Below, piece by piece: positions 23,690 to 36,429 of a stretch of 64,000 nt of DNA. The notes beneath the pieces were generated by a model, which was given only the letters and a program-made list of their open reading frames with translations, did not search any database and was not told the origin of the DNA. The stretch comes from Rosellinia necatrix (Eukaryota > Ascomycota > Sordariomycetes > Xylariales > Xylariaceae): NCBI GenBank assembly GCA_021209875.1, contig JAGYVD010000011.1, forward strand, positions 535,871-599,870. Direction: 5' to 3'. Numbering within the stretch: the stretch's first letter is position 1; every line of letters starts with the position of its first letter. The position numbers and the translations under genes were made by a program.

Positions 23690-24065
23690 CGTGCTTTTTA
23701 GTTTAATTTTTTTTTTTTGCACCTGCTAATTATATAATTTAGTCGTATTTTCCTGCTTGATTTTTTTTTTTTTTGCATTTGCTAATTATATAACTTAATT
23801 ATGCTTTTTTATTTAAGCGTTATTTTTGCTTATTTTTAAATATTAATAAGTTTTAAATATTGCATTTTTTTTACTGATTATTTTAAGTTGTTTCTGCTAG
23901 CTTAATAAAAAATATTGCATTTTTTTTACTAATTATTTTAAGTTGTTTCTGCTAGCTTAATAAAATATATTGCATTTTTTTTACTGATTATTTTAAGTTG
24001 TTCCTGCTAGCTTAATAAAATATATTGCATTTTTTTTACTAATTATATATTAAGTTGTTCCTGCC
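23690..24065 (+). repeat. Two short tandem repeats (~62-bp and ~55-bp units)
   Basis: First, two to three units of long T run, GCAYYTGCTAATTATATAAYTTARTYGT (23690-23820). Then four units of about 55 bases beginning TTGCATTTTTTTTACTRATTA and containing AAGTTGTTYCTGCTAGCTTAATAAAA (23860-24060). The second is very regular, so it expanded recently relative to its decay. Confidence 0.8.
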
Positions 24066-24652
24066 TGTTAATATTTTATAAAGCTGCAATTATTATTATA
24101 AGTAGTTATAAATAACTGTGCAGCATAAACATGCATTAAAAGCAGGCGGCATAAATTATCCGTCTAGCATATATAAACCAACTTGTACAAACAGACTGCT
24201 TTTATTTTATATTTAACTTTATTTAAATAGATTTTTTATTTAGCAAATTCTTTTTATTAATATTAATATTATACCTGGCTTTTTTCTGCTAATAAAAACT
24301 TTTTTATTTTAAAAGCTAAGCTTATATTCTTTTTATATTATTATTTATTTAGTTAACCGAACACGCTAAAAGCTTTTTAAAATTTTATATATTTTAGCTA
24401 AATATTGCAACTTTATTTTTTTTTGATTTAAATATATAGCTATGCTATAAATACGCGACCTGGTTTTAAGTTTAACTGCTTTTGTTATTTACTCCAAGTA
24501 ATACTTTTAGTTTAACTAGCTATTAACTTAATAGTAGTAAATCTAATAGTTATAAATCTGTAACGCTGTATATTATATTTAGCGTATATATAACTAGTAA
24601 TAATAACAGGCTTTATATATTCTTTATATATAAAAATAAGCACGCAGTATTT

Positions 24653-25075
24653 TAACTACCGGCCGCAGCCGCTTTTTTTCTGATAACACGGACGATAAAC
24701 ATTTCGTAGATGCTGCAGACGGCCTGTATTTATTTAACAACAAATATTCTGCCGATTTTATACTGCTTTAAGCTTTATTAGTTAAAACAAGGACCTTTTT
24801 ATATTTAAATAACGGTTCTGCGGTTGCTAGCAGTTAAATATACGACCCCGATAAAAAAAGCGATACTTACGACCTTAATAAAAAAAACAACGCCTGCAAC
24901 CTCGACAAAAAAAACAACGCTTATAACGCTTATAACGCTTACGACCCAACAAAAAAGGCAATACTATAACTAATAATTAGCGCTACTTAAACTTGTTATA
25001 TAGCGCTTAAAATATTTTTTTTTATAAATAGCTCTAGTAGCGATTTTTTACGCTTATATACGCTAAAGCTGACTT
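24653..25075 (+). pseudogene. Decayed gene with decapeptide repeats, copy 2
   Basis: Paralogue of the remnant at 6272. It reads SDNTDDKHFVDAADGLYLF, NNKYSADFILL, a TAA, then a segment absent from copy 1 (KTRTFLYLNNGSAVASS), then about three NKKNNA-type repeats and an AYNAYNAYD run. It keeps Asp where copy 1 has Asn, so it is less decayed at those codons. Function unknown. Confidence 0.6.
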
Positions 25076-25184
25076 AATGCAGCTTTAACTAATTAATATA
25101 TATAAAAACATGTGTTATTGCAATAAAATAACTTCTATTTAAATAATATTTATATTAAAGTAATATTTATATATTTATTTTTAA

Positions 25185-25700
25185 AATTATAAACTGGTTT
25201 TAAAAAGTAAATATTTAAACGTGTTTAAGTATTTACTTTTTATTTATATATACTTTTTAAGTTGTAGACCGGCTTTAAAATGCAAATATTTAAACATGTT
25301 TAAGTATTTGCTTTTTGCCTATATATATTTTTTAAGTTGTAAACCGGCTTTAAAATATAAATATTTAAACGTGTTTAAGTATTCGCTTTTTATTTATATA
25401 TACTTTTTAAATTGTAAACCAGTTTTAAAATACAAATATTTAAACGTGTTTAAATATTTGCTTTCTGTTTATATATACTTTTTAGGTTGTAAACCGGCTT
25501 TAAAATATAAATATTTAGACATGTTTAGGTATTTGTTTTTTGTTTATATATATTTTTTAGGTTGTAAACCGGCTTTAAAATACAAATATTTAGACATGTT
25601 TAGGTATTTGTTTTTTGCCTATATATATTTTTTAGTTTATAGACCGGCTTTAAAATACGAATACTTAGACATGTTTAGGTATTTGTTTTTTGCCCACATG
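25185..25700 (+). repeat. Palindromic 75-bp minisatellite array, 7 units
   Basis: Largest array: cores centred at 25221, 25296, 25371, 25446, 25521, 25596 and 25671. One frame is stop-free for 160 codons, reading 25-residue units such as MFKYLLFAYIYFLSCKPALK. I do not call a gene because the palindrome and the lack of CAA, CAG and TGG codons in that frame explain the absence of stops. Confidence 0.95.
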
Positions 25701-25975
25701 TAATATCAGGTCTAATAATAACCCGGCTAGAAATAAATGTATATAAAGATTTTTAAGATCTTTTTAGGTTTTAAAAAGTTCAGGAATTAATTGTTAACTT
25801 TATTAAGCTTTAAATATAGCTACGACACCTTTTCTACGGCTTAGAATATGCTTATTTATTTATTTTGTGATTTTTTAATAGATATGTTGATTTTTTTTTT
25901 TATTTCGGACTATTTAAAAGGCTGTTTTAAGCTGTTTTAACATACAAGTGAACTACATTTATTCTAAAGTAAGAA

Positions 25976-26889
25976 ATGTTAGCTTAGGTATAAAGCAAAA
26001 GTGATAACCAGGGTGATAACCTGTGTAGTAGCTAGTGTTTATATAATTATTTTTGTTTGTATTTTTATATTTAAATTGTATAAAAAGGTATAACTACTTT
26101 TAAACCCGCGGATTTATTAAATTATTAATAATAATAATATAGGTATTGTTTTAATTAATTCTAGCCTTTTTAATTTTTATTATTATTCCGACTGCAACAT
26201 TAACTTTAACCGAGTTTTTAGCCGTTTTTGCGTTAATTAGCGTTTTTAAGCTGTTTTTAATTAGTTCTACTGCATTTTACGACCGCGATAGCACTTTATT
26301 TTATAATTCCGGCATTATAATTATATAAGTAGGCTATATAGATCTGCTGTTTTACGCGTTAACTGGTCTGTAGCACTTTAATTTATTACTTATGCAATAG
26401 CGCTGCTTTATATAAAATCTTATGCTTTTTCGGAAGTTATGCTAGTCTATAAGTACGTGTTTTCCTGCTTATTTTTTATAACTAACGAAATACTTTTAAA
26501 CAGCCTAAGCTTTAACGACTAGACTGCTACTCTGTTTTTAGTTAACAAGACCTATGTTTTTTAATCTTGAGATTTTTACGATTTATTAAATAGCTTAGTA
26601 TTAATAGATTAATATAGCATATACCGGGGTTAATTAGCTTTTTTAACGGTTTGTTTATTATTAAGGGTATTACGGTCTAAAATATTGCTACAAGTAACTT
26701 GTATATAACGAAAGCTTGGAAATATATGTGGGCTAGGCTTTATAAACTTGATAGATTATTTAAATATTATAGTTTAAGCGGTTTTATATTAATTTGTTTA
26801 TAAAAAACTATTGAATTAACTGCTAGATAATTTTTTTAATAAGCAAAGAACTTTTTATAGCTTAGCTAATAAATTTATAGCGCGGGATA
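25976..26889 (+). pseudogene. Decayed protein-coding gene, possibly membrane-associated, unknown
   Basis: In the phase of 26142 the frame continues for about 300 codons with no visible indel. It reads VITRVITCVVASVYIIIFVC near 26000, a strongly hydrophobic run that could be a membrane segment, then RLYRSAVLRVNWSVAL near 26325, YAFSEVMLVYKYVFSC near 26420, LFLVNKTYVF near 26540 and LLRVLRSKILLQVTC near 26660. Stops are TAA/TAG plus one TGA at about 26567. Family not recognised. The region downstream is featureless AT. Confidence 0.55.
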
Positions 26890-27242
26890 ATAAAAAAAAA
26901 AATAAAAGAAGTAGTTAAAAAGTTAATATAGTTTTTTAAAAGTTTTTTAGTTTAAAATATAGAATTTTGTAATAATAAAATAATAAGATTTTTATAAAAT
27001 ATTTTATAAAAATTGTTATAAATATAAATAAAAAATATAAGTATAAAAAATTATTAATATATAAATTAAAATATTAAAATATTAAAATATTAAAGATTAA
27101 ATTATTTTATTAAATATAATAGTTATAATAATAATAATTAAAATAAAATTTAATAATGTTTAAATATAAAAAAAATTAAAATTAAATAATAAAGTTTTAA
27201 AAAGCTTAAATAAATTTTATTAATAAAATATTATATATAATA
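26890..27242. other. AT-rich spacer before microsatellite
   Basis: Nearly pure A/T with short AATATTAAAATATTAAAATATTAAA repetition at 27065-27095. No feature otherwise. Confidence 0.5.
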
Positions 27243-28001
<759 letters not shown>

Positions 28002-28984
28002 AAATATATAAAATAAAATAAATCAAAAAATATATTAAATAAAAAAAAGTTTAAATAAAATATATAAAAAAAACTAATTAAAATTAAAAAATAATTAAAT
28101 AAATATATAAAATTTAATAAATTAAATTAATATTTTTAATTTTAAAATTAAAAAATTTATAAAAAATCTTTAATAAATATTTAAAAGTTTATATAAATTT
28201 AAATAAATATAAAAATATAAATAAAAATAAAATTTAATTTAAAATAAAATTTTATAATAATAAATATAAAATAAAAAATATTTAAAAATAATATTAATAT
28301 TATAAATTTTAAAAAATATAATAAATAATAATTATTTTATAATTATTTTAATATAAATATTATTTTAATAAAAATAAAAATTTTAGTTTTAAAATATTTA
28401 TATAAATTAAAATATATTATATTATTAATTTTATAATTAAAATAATATAAAATTAATTTTATATTATTTAAAATTTATAATAATATTTTTAATAAAAATA
28501 TAAATTAATTTATATAAAATAAATTAATAATTAAAAATATAATAATATTTTTAAAATATTTAATATATATAATTAAATTTATTAAAAACTTTTATTTTAT
28601 AAAATAAATTGTATAATAAAATAATTAAAATATTATTTTTATATAATATATATAATATTTATAAATATAATATTAAATTTATATTTTATATATATATATT
28701 TTTATTTTAAAAATTTTATAATATAAATTTTAATTTAATTTTTAAATTATTTTAAATTATTAATATTATTTTAATATATTTTTAAAATATTTTATAAAAT
28801 TATATTAAATTTTATTATTTATAATATAATTTAAATAATTTAAAATATTTTAAAATATATTAAAATTATAATATAAATAATTAAATTTTTAAATATAATA
28901 TATTTTTATTTTTATTTTTTATATATATAAATATTAAAATTAAAAAATATATATATTTAAAAATAATTTTTATAATAATTATAA

Positions 28985-29269
28985 TTATTAAAACTATAAT
29001 AATTAATTATAATTATTTATAATTATTATATATATATATATTTTATATAAATATATAATATATATATTTTATATATAAAATAAATTATATTATTATTATT
29101 ATTTTAATAAATAATATATTAATAAAATTTTATATAAAATTTAAAATAATATTATATATAATAATTATTTAAATAAAATTATTAAATATAATAAATATTA
29201 TATTATAAAAATTATATTTTATTTTATTTATAAATAATATATATATTATATATATAAAACTTATTTAAT
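28985..29269 (+). repeat. ~300-bp dispersed repeat, heavily decayed copy
   Basis: Aligns with 46270-46570: TTATTAAAACTATA at the start, then TATATTTTATATAAA, ATATAAAATAAAYTATATTATTA, ATTTTTATATAAAATTTAAAATAAT and ACTTATTTAAT at the end. All G/C positions of the other copy except one C are A/T here. Two reverse-oriented copies are at 50221 and 51140. Confidence 0.65.
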
Positions 29270-30384
29270 AATAATAAAATATAAAAAAAAATTTATTTTA
29301 TAAGTTAAAAAATATTTTAATTAATAATTATAATTTTATATAATTAATATTAATATATAATTTTAAATTTTTAAAATTAATAAATTAAAATAAAATATAT
29401 TATTTAATAATATTTAAAATTTTTTTTTTTAAAAAATATAAATTATTAATTTAATTTAATTAAAATTTATATAATATTAAAATATATTATAAATATTTAT
29501 TTTTATAAAAATATTTTAAAAAATATAAAAAAATTTATAAATTTATTTATTTTTATTTTATAAAATATTTAAAAATTTAATTTTATTTAATTAATTTAAT
29601 AAATTTAATATTTTTTATAATAAAATATTTAATTATAATATTTTATTTAAATAATTTTATAATAATAATATTATATTAATATATATAATTTAATAATATT
29701 TAAATAAAATTTTATTTTTTAATAAAAATATATTATAATTAAATATTAAAAAAATAATATAAAATAATTTAAAATTTTAATTAAATTTAATTTAAAATAT
29801 TTTAAATTTATTAAAATAATTTTATTAGTTTTTAAAATTAGTATAAAATATAAAAAATAAAATAATAATAAAAAAGTTTTTATTAATTTTTTATAAAATA
29901 AAAATTAAAAAAATTAAATATAATATTTTTAAAAATAATTAAAAACTATATAATATTAGTTATAATTTAAATAATTTATTTTTAATTTATTTATTTTAAT
30001 AAAATATAAGCTTTTAATTTAAAAATATTATATTTTATAATTATAATAATAATTATTATTTTTTATTTTATTAATTTATTAATTAATTTTATTTAGTTTT
30101 ATAATTAAATAAATATAAATATTAAATAATAAAAATAAAAATATATTATATAATAAATATTTAAAATATATATAAATAAAAATTATAATTAATAATATTA
30201 TATAAAGTTTTTTTAATATTTAAATTTAATTAAATTATTTTAATAATTATAATTATAAATATTATAATAAATATAATTCTTTTTATAAACTATATTAATA
30301 TATTAAATATAATAATATTTAAATAAATTAAATATATTTTAAAAATTATTATTTTAAAATTTTTAAATAATTATATAATTATAA

Positions 30385-30675
30385 TAATATAAAATAATTT
30401 AATAATTAAATTAAAAATTTTATTTTATAAATTTTTTAAAAAAATATTTATATATAAAATATAATTTTAATACTATAAATATAAATATTATATATATAAA
30501 CTAAAAATAATTTTAAAATAATTTTATTATATAATTAATATATATAAATATTTATAATTTATTATATTAAATAAAACTTTTTATAATTTAAATTATTTAT
30601 TTTAAATATTTTAATAAATAAAACTTTTTAATAAATTAATTTATATTTTAATTTAATATATTATAAATAATTTTA
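30385..30675 (+). mobile_element. Probable solo LTR of the 36-44 kb retrotransposon family
   Basis: Matches both LTRs of the element at 36135-44041: TAATATAAAATAATTTAATAATTAAATTAAAA, then TATATAAAATATAATTTTAAT, TTTTATTATATAATTAATATATATAAATATTTATA and ATTATATTAAATAAAA. No second copy at the distance of a full element is seen, so a solo LTR is the simplest reading. It is the most AT-converted of the three. Confidence 0.7.
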
Positions 30676-32879
30676 TAAATAAAATATATTATAAAAATAA
30701 AATTTTAATATATTTAAATTAAACTAAAGTTTATTTAAATATAAATAAAAGCTTATATATATAAAACTAAGCTTAATTAAATTATATATATAGCTATAAG
30801 TTATAATATTTTAAATAAAAAGCTTATATAAACGTTTTTTATATATATATATTAAATAATTTATTTAGAACAAATTTTTAAAATTTATTTTATAATTAAT
30901 TTAATTAAAATTATAATATTATAAATAATTATATTATTAATATTTTTAAAATGATTTTTTTAAAATTTAAAAATAAAAACCATATAAAATTTTTAAAATT
31001 AAATTAAAATATTTTTAATTTATATAAATAAATTAAAAATATTAAATAAATAAAATTAAAATAATATTTTTAATTTTATTTTATAATAAAATTATAAATA
31101 TAGTTATAATTTTTATATTTATTTATTAAATATTAAACAATATTATTATAATATTAAAATTATAAAATAAATTAAAACTTTAAATAATATTTTAATTAAT
31201 TATTTATATTTTATATAAATAAAAAAACTTTTTAGAAAACAATTTTATTAAATATTTATAATATAATATTATATATTATTATTAATTTTATAAATTAAAT
31301 ATTTTAAAAGTTTAAATTTTTAAAATATATTTAAAATTATTACTTTATTTAATATTAATTTTAATATTTTTATTATAAATTTAAATTATTAATTTATAAT
31401 AATTATATAATTTATAAAATTAATAAAATTATATTATAAAATTAAAACAAAAAATTTAAATAATATATTAATTTTAGAATATTTATTAATATAATTTTAA
31501 AAAAAATTAATAAAATATTATTAAATAAATAATATATAATAAATTTATTATTATAAAAAATAAATAAATTAAATAAAAACTATAAAATTATAACTAAATA
31601 ATTAATATAAATAAATTAATTTAAGCTTATAATAAAAATTTATTTAATTAGGTTATATTATATAAAAATAATTAAACAAGCCAGCTTATATATATAGTTT
31701 AAAAAAATTATATTTTTTGTTTTATAATTAATTTATTTAAATAAGTTAAGCTTATATAAGCCTGACTGCTTATTTTAATATTAATAAATTTAATTATAAA
31801 GCTTATTATAATATTTAAGCTATAATTACTAGCTTTTATTAAAACTATTTATTTTATTATAATATTTATATATTATATTTTTTATATAAAATTAATATTT
31901 TAATTTTAAAATATTTTATTTATTTTAATTTTAATAAAGTTTTATTTATAAAATAAATTATTTATAATTATTATTATAATATTATAAAAATATATTTTTA
32001 TATAATATTTTTGAAAATTATATAAAAATTAAATTTAAATATTTAATAAAATTAAAAATATATAATTTTATATTAATTTATATATAAACTTTTATTAAAT
32101 AATTTTATAAAATATATTATAATATATAATATAAATTAATTTTATATAAAAATAAAAGTTTAATATTATATTATAAATAATTAAATAAAATATTAATTTA
32201 ATAAATATAAAATTTATTATTTATAAATATTTAAAATTTTAATAAAATAATTATTAACGTTAATTTTATTTTATAGTTAATTATTTAAATTTATTATTAA
32301 AATTTATTTTAAAATAATAAAATAAAAAATAAAATGTTTAAAAACTATAATTTTTAATTTTTTAATTAAAATAAAACATAAAACCTATATTAAAAATAAT
32401 TTTATATTAATTTAAAAATATTTAATATATTTTATTAAAATTAAAAAATAAAATATATAATTTATAAATATTAATATAATAAAATAATAAATTAAACTTT
32501 ATAAGTTTTTATAAAAGTTTATAAAATTAAATTTATAAAATTTTTTTTATAAATATAATATAAATTATATTTATATATATATTATATAATAATATTTAAA
32601 AAATAATATATATTAAAATTAATTTAGTTTTTTAACGTTTAATTTTATATATATATAATAAAATAAATTAATATTAAACTTTTATTATTTTATAAATAAT
32701 TTTATATAACTATTAAAAATTTTAAATTAAAAAACTATTTATAAGTTTAATTATTATATTTTAAATATTAATTATATATATATTTTAATTTTTAAAATTA
32801 ATATTAAATTTAAGCTTTAATTATATTTTATTTTTAATAATTTTTTTATTTTTTATATTTTATATTTTTTTATTTTTAT

Positions 32880-33545
32880 AATATAATTAAAAGCTTGTTT
32901 AAAGCAGGCGTTAAATTATTTTTGCTTTTAAATTAAAATTGTTATTATTATTAGCTATTAATTCAATTAAAGTTTTATTAATTTTTTATTATATAAAAAA
33001 GCCTAGCTAATTAAAAGCTTAAGTTATATGTTATTATTTCTGCTAGTTATAAACCTGCAGAGCTATATTTAATAAAAACAGCCGGTTATATATTATTATT
33101 TTTGCTAATAATAAACTTATAAAACTATATTTTATTAAAACAGTTTATTATATATTATTATTTTTATTAATAACAAGCTTATAATATTATATTTAATAAC
33201 AACAGCTAGTTATATATTATTATTTCTGCTAATTATAAGCTTGTAGTACTATATTAAATAAAAACAGCTGGTTATATATTGCTAACTCTGCTTATTATTT
33301 ACTTATAAAACTATATTTAATAAAAACAGCAGGTTATATATTAATATTTCTGCTTGTTATTTATTTATAAAACTATATTTAATAAAAACAGCTGGTTATA
33401 TATTAATATTTCTGCTAGTTAAACCTACAAGCATATATTTAATAAAAACAGCCGGTAATATATTAATATTTTAAATAACTACAGGCCTATAAAAATACAG
33501 CTTATTAAAACAGCTAATTATATATAGTAATTACTACTAGTTAAA
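32880..33545 (+). repeat. Leader plus 62-bp satellite, copy III
   Basis: The leader (AAAGCTTGTTTAAAGCAGGCGTTAAA) resembles that at 47.5 kb. From about 33040 roughly eight tandem units follow, each with CTGCTAGTTATAAACCTGCAG-like and TAATAAAAACAGC blocks, more AT-converted than copy II. Directly followed by a 9-bp microsatellite, as in copy IV. Confidence 0.88.
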
Positions 33546-33775
33546 AGCTGCTATAAATATATTAATTAAATAAATTAAACAAATTAAATAAATTAAATAA
33601 ATTAAAGAAATTAAATAAATTAAATAAATTAAATAAATTAAATAAATTAAATAAATTAAATAAATTAAATAAATTAAATCAATTAAATAAATTAAATAAA
33701 TTAAATAAATTAAATAAATATAATAAATATAATAAATTTAATAAATTTAATAAATTAAATAAATTAAATAAAAGT
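33546..33775 (+). repeat. 9-bp microsatellite (AAATTAAAT)n
   Basis: About 25 units with single-base variants (AAAGAAATT, AAATCAATT), then a drift to AATAAATAT and AATAAATTT near the 3' end. The corresponding array in copy IV is about four times longer. Confidence 0.93.
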
Positions 33776-35735
33776 ATAAATTAATTTTATTAGCTAAAAA
33801 GCTAAAAATAAAAAACTATATTATAAATACAAAATATAAAAATAAAGCTTATTAAAGCTATAAAAATATAATAAATTATAGATTTTATAAAAATTATATT
33901 AATTTTTTAAATAAATTAATATATTTTATTTAATTTATTAAAAATTTATTATTATTTAAATAATTATACCAAATTAAACTTAAAAATAATATAATATATA
34001 AATATTAAATAAATATATTTATATATAAATTTAATATTAATAAAAATTAAAAATATAGTAAAATAAATATTTTAATATTAATAAAACTATATAATTATAA
34101 AAATAAATATAAAAAAATTATAACAATAAAAAAATATAAATATAAACAAAAATATAAATATAAAAAAAATATAAAATAAGTTTTATTTTATAAATTAAAA
34201 CAATATATAAAATTAATTATAATTATATTATAATTATTTTAATATTAATATTATTTAATTAATAAATTATTAATTTTATTATATTAATAATTAAAATGTT
34301 TAAATATATTTAAATATATTATATAATTAATATTTATTTTTAAATAATATTTATTTATTTTTATATTATTCTGAAATTTTATTTTATTATAATAAGCGTT
34401 TTAAAAATATTTTTGTTTAATTTTATTAATTATATATTAAAGCTTTTATATTAAGTTTTATTATTTTAATTATATTTAATAAAATAAAACATTTTTATAT
34501 ATAAACTGTTAATTTTTTTAATAAATATAATAAATATAGTTAAAAATATAAAGTTATAAATAGCTATATTTATAATATATTAGTTTATATTATAATAATA
34601 TATATATTTTAATTATAAAACTTATAAAATTTTAAGCATAGTTTTTAAACTTGATTTACTAATATAAATAAATAGCTTTAGCTTAAATAAACTTAGCTTA
34701 AAATAGTTTATACTATTTTATTTAATTTTATATTCAAGCAACTAGCAGTGCTAAACCTAGCATTTTTGTTTATTTTAATAATATATTTAAATATTTATAT
34801 TATTAAAATATTAAATTTATAATTATATTTTAAAATTTATATAATAAAATATAAAACAATTAATAATTATATTTATAATATATTAATTTATAATATATTT
34901 ATTTTAATTAAAAAATTAAAAGTTTAATAATAAATTATAACTTATATAAAAATATAAAAAAAACTATTATTTATTAAAATTTTAAGTTAATATAAATATT
35001 AAAAATAAGTTTAATATATATAAATAATAATTAAGTTATTTATATTAGTTTATAATAAATATATTATATATATAATAATAAATAACTTAATTATTTTTAA
35101 CTATTTATATAATAATATTATATATATATAAATAATAATTATTAAAAAACTTTAAATATAAGTTATAAATTTTATTAATTAATTTAAATAAAAAATAAGT
35201 TTAAAATAAATAACTTATATTTTTTTATTAACTTTTATATTAAAATAATAAATAATATTAAATATAACATATTTTTTTTATAATATAAACAAGTAAAAAG
35301 TGTTTAAAAGACCTACTTTAGGCTAAGCTAGGCCGGCTAGGCTAGGCCTGCAGGGCCTAGCCAGGCCTATACTAGATAAAATAAAAATAGTCTACTAGCT
35401 ATTTTTATCTAGCTTTTGTTTAAATAGTATAGCTAGTTTTTATTTAGCTTATAATTTGTTATTTTTATTAGATTATTATATAAATTTTAAAGATATTTTT
35501 ATTATTTTATATTTATTTTTTTAAATTATTATAATAATAATTATATTTATAAATTAATATAAATAATAAAATATAATTATATTAAAATATATTATATATA
35601 ATATTATTTATTTAATAGTTATTTAATTTAAAAGTTTTAAATAATTATATAATAAATTATATTAATTTATTTAATAATTAAATTAAATAAAAATATATAA
35701 TTAAAATTATTATATATAAAATATTTTAGTTTATA
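33776..35735 (+). repeat. Duplicated 2-kb module, copy A (partner 48931-51139)
   Basis: Collinear with 48931-51139: shared landmarks include AGTATAAATTAATTTTATTAGCTAAAA, GTGTTAAACCTAGCATTTTTG-type text near 34750, the GC stem-loop at 35340 and AAAATATTTTAGTTTATAT at the end. Copy A lacks the 304-bp insertion of copy B. No open frame; function unknown. Together with satellite and microsatellite it forms a repeated unit of about 2.8 kb. Confidence 0.88.
35340..35362. repeat. GC-rich stem-loop, copy A
   Basis: A perfect 9-base stem, GGCTAGGCC and GGCCTAGCC, around a 5-base loop TGCAG, flanked by further AGGCC/GGCCT words and a second AT hairpin (CTAGATAAA facing TTTATCTAG at about 35373-35412). 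It is the only GC-rich spot for kilobases around and is conserved in copy B at 50744. Confidence 0.8.
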
Positions 35736-36134
35736 TATTTTTTAATATATATAAAATAAACAATAGCATAAAACTTTTAAAATAAATTTAAAATATAATT
35801 AATTTATATTAATAAATAAATATAATTTTAATTAATTAAACTTTATAATATATATATTAATTTATTTTATAATAAAAAATTATAATAATTATAAACATTT
35901 TGTTTTTATAAATATTTTAAAATTTTAATATTATATTAAAATATTAAAATAAGTTTAAACTTTTAATAATTGTTTAATTAATTTTTATATATTTTTTAAT
36001 AATTAAAAATAAACTTTATAAAAATTTTAAATTTGTTTATAAAAATATAATTTTAATATTTTTATATTTTATTATATTTTAATTTTAATATTATAAATTA
36101 AATATATTAAAATAATTTTATAGTTTTATAATAA
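35736..36134. other. AT-rich spacer
   Basis: Sequence between the end of the duplicated module and the 5' LTR. Almost pure A/T, no feature recognised. Confidence 0.5.
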
Positions 36135-36429
36135 TAGTATAAAACAATTTAATAATTAAACTAAAATTTTTATTTTAAAAATCTTTTAAACAAAAATATA
36201 TATATATAAAATATAGTTTTAATGTTATATTTATAAACGTTATATGTTTAAAACAAAATAATTTTATAATTGTTTTTATTATATAATTAATATATATAAA
36301 TATTTATAGCTTATTATATTAAATAAAAGTTTTTAATAAATTTAATTATTTATATTAAATATTTTTAAAATATTATTACGTTTTTAATAATTAATATATT
36401 TTTATAAATTAATTTATATTTTTATTAAA
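36135..36429 (+). repeat. 5' LTR of family-B element
   Basis: Begins TAGTATAAAACAATTTAATAA and ends near TTTATATTTTTATTAAA. Aligns with 43744-44041 with differences mostly C/T and G/A, for example AAATTAATTTATATTT here against GATCGATCTATACTTC in the 3' LTR. Exact ends are uncertain by a few bases. Confidence 0.8.

Larger units (their letters stand above)
24147..25700 (+). repeat. Segmental duplication, copy 2 (partner 5608-7170)
   Basis: Starts at GGCATAAATTATC after unrelated sequence, exactly where copy 1 leaves a palindromic unit, and ends with a palindromic array. It carries the second decapeptide-repeat remnant. Compared with copy 1 a block near 5750-5870 is missing and repeat arrays differ in length. 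Boundaries are clear because the flanks are unrelated. Confidence 0.9.
28002..32879. other. Extreme A+T region, no gene
   Basis: G and C are almost absent: 28612-29259 contains one C and no G. Only two repeat relics are recognisable (28985 and 30385, listed separately). From about 30720 AGCTT and GC words reappear, with a short inverted theme at 31680-31770 (AACAAGCCAGCTTATATA facing AAGCTTATATAAGCCTGACT). No coding relic can be read because too little information remains. Confidence 0.7.

Noticed and set aside
5430..25700. CRISPR array
   Set aside because: Palindromic repeats with ~35-base spacers look similar at first, but the spacers are near-identical copies, not diverse, and there are no cas genes; composition indicates a fungus.
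25221..25703. 160-codon open frame with 25-residue repeats as a real protein
   Set aside because: It coincides exactly with the palindromic minisatellite; similar frames appear at the other arrays and on the opposite strand. The repeat unit length (75) and the absence of CAA/CAG/TGG in that phase explain it.
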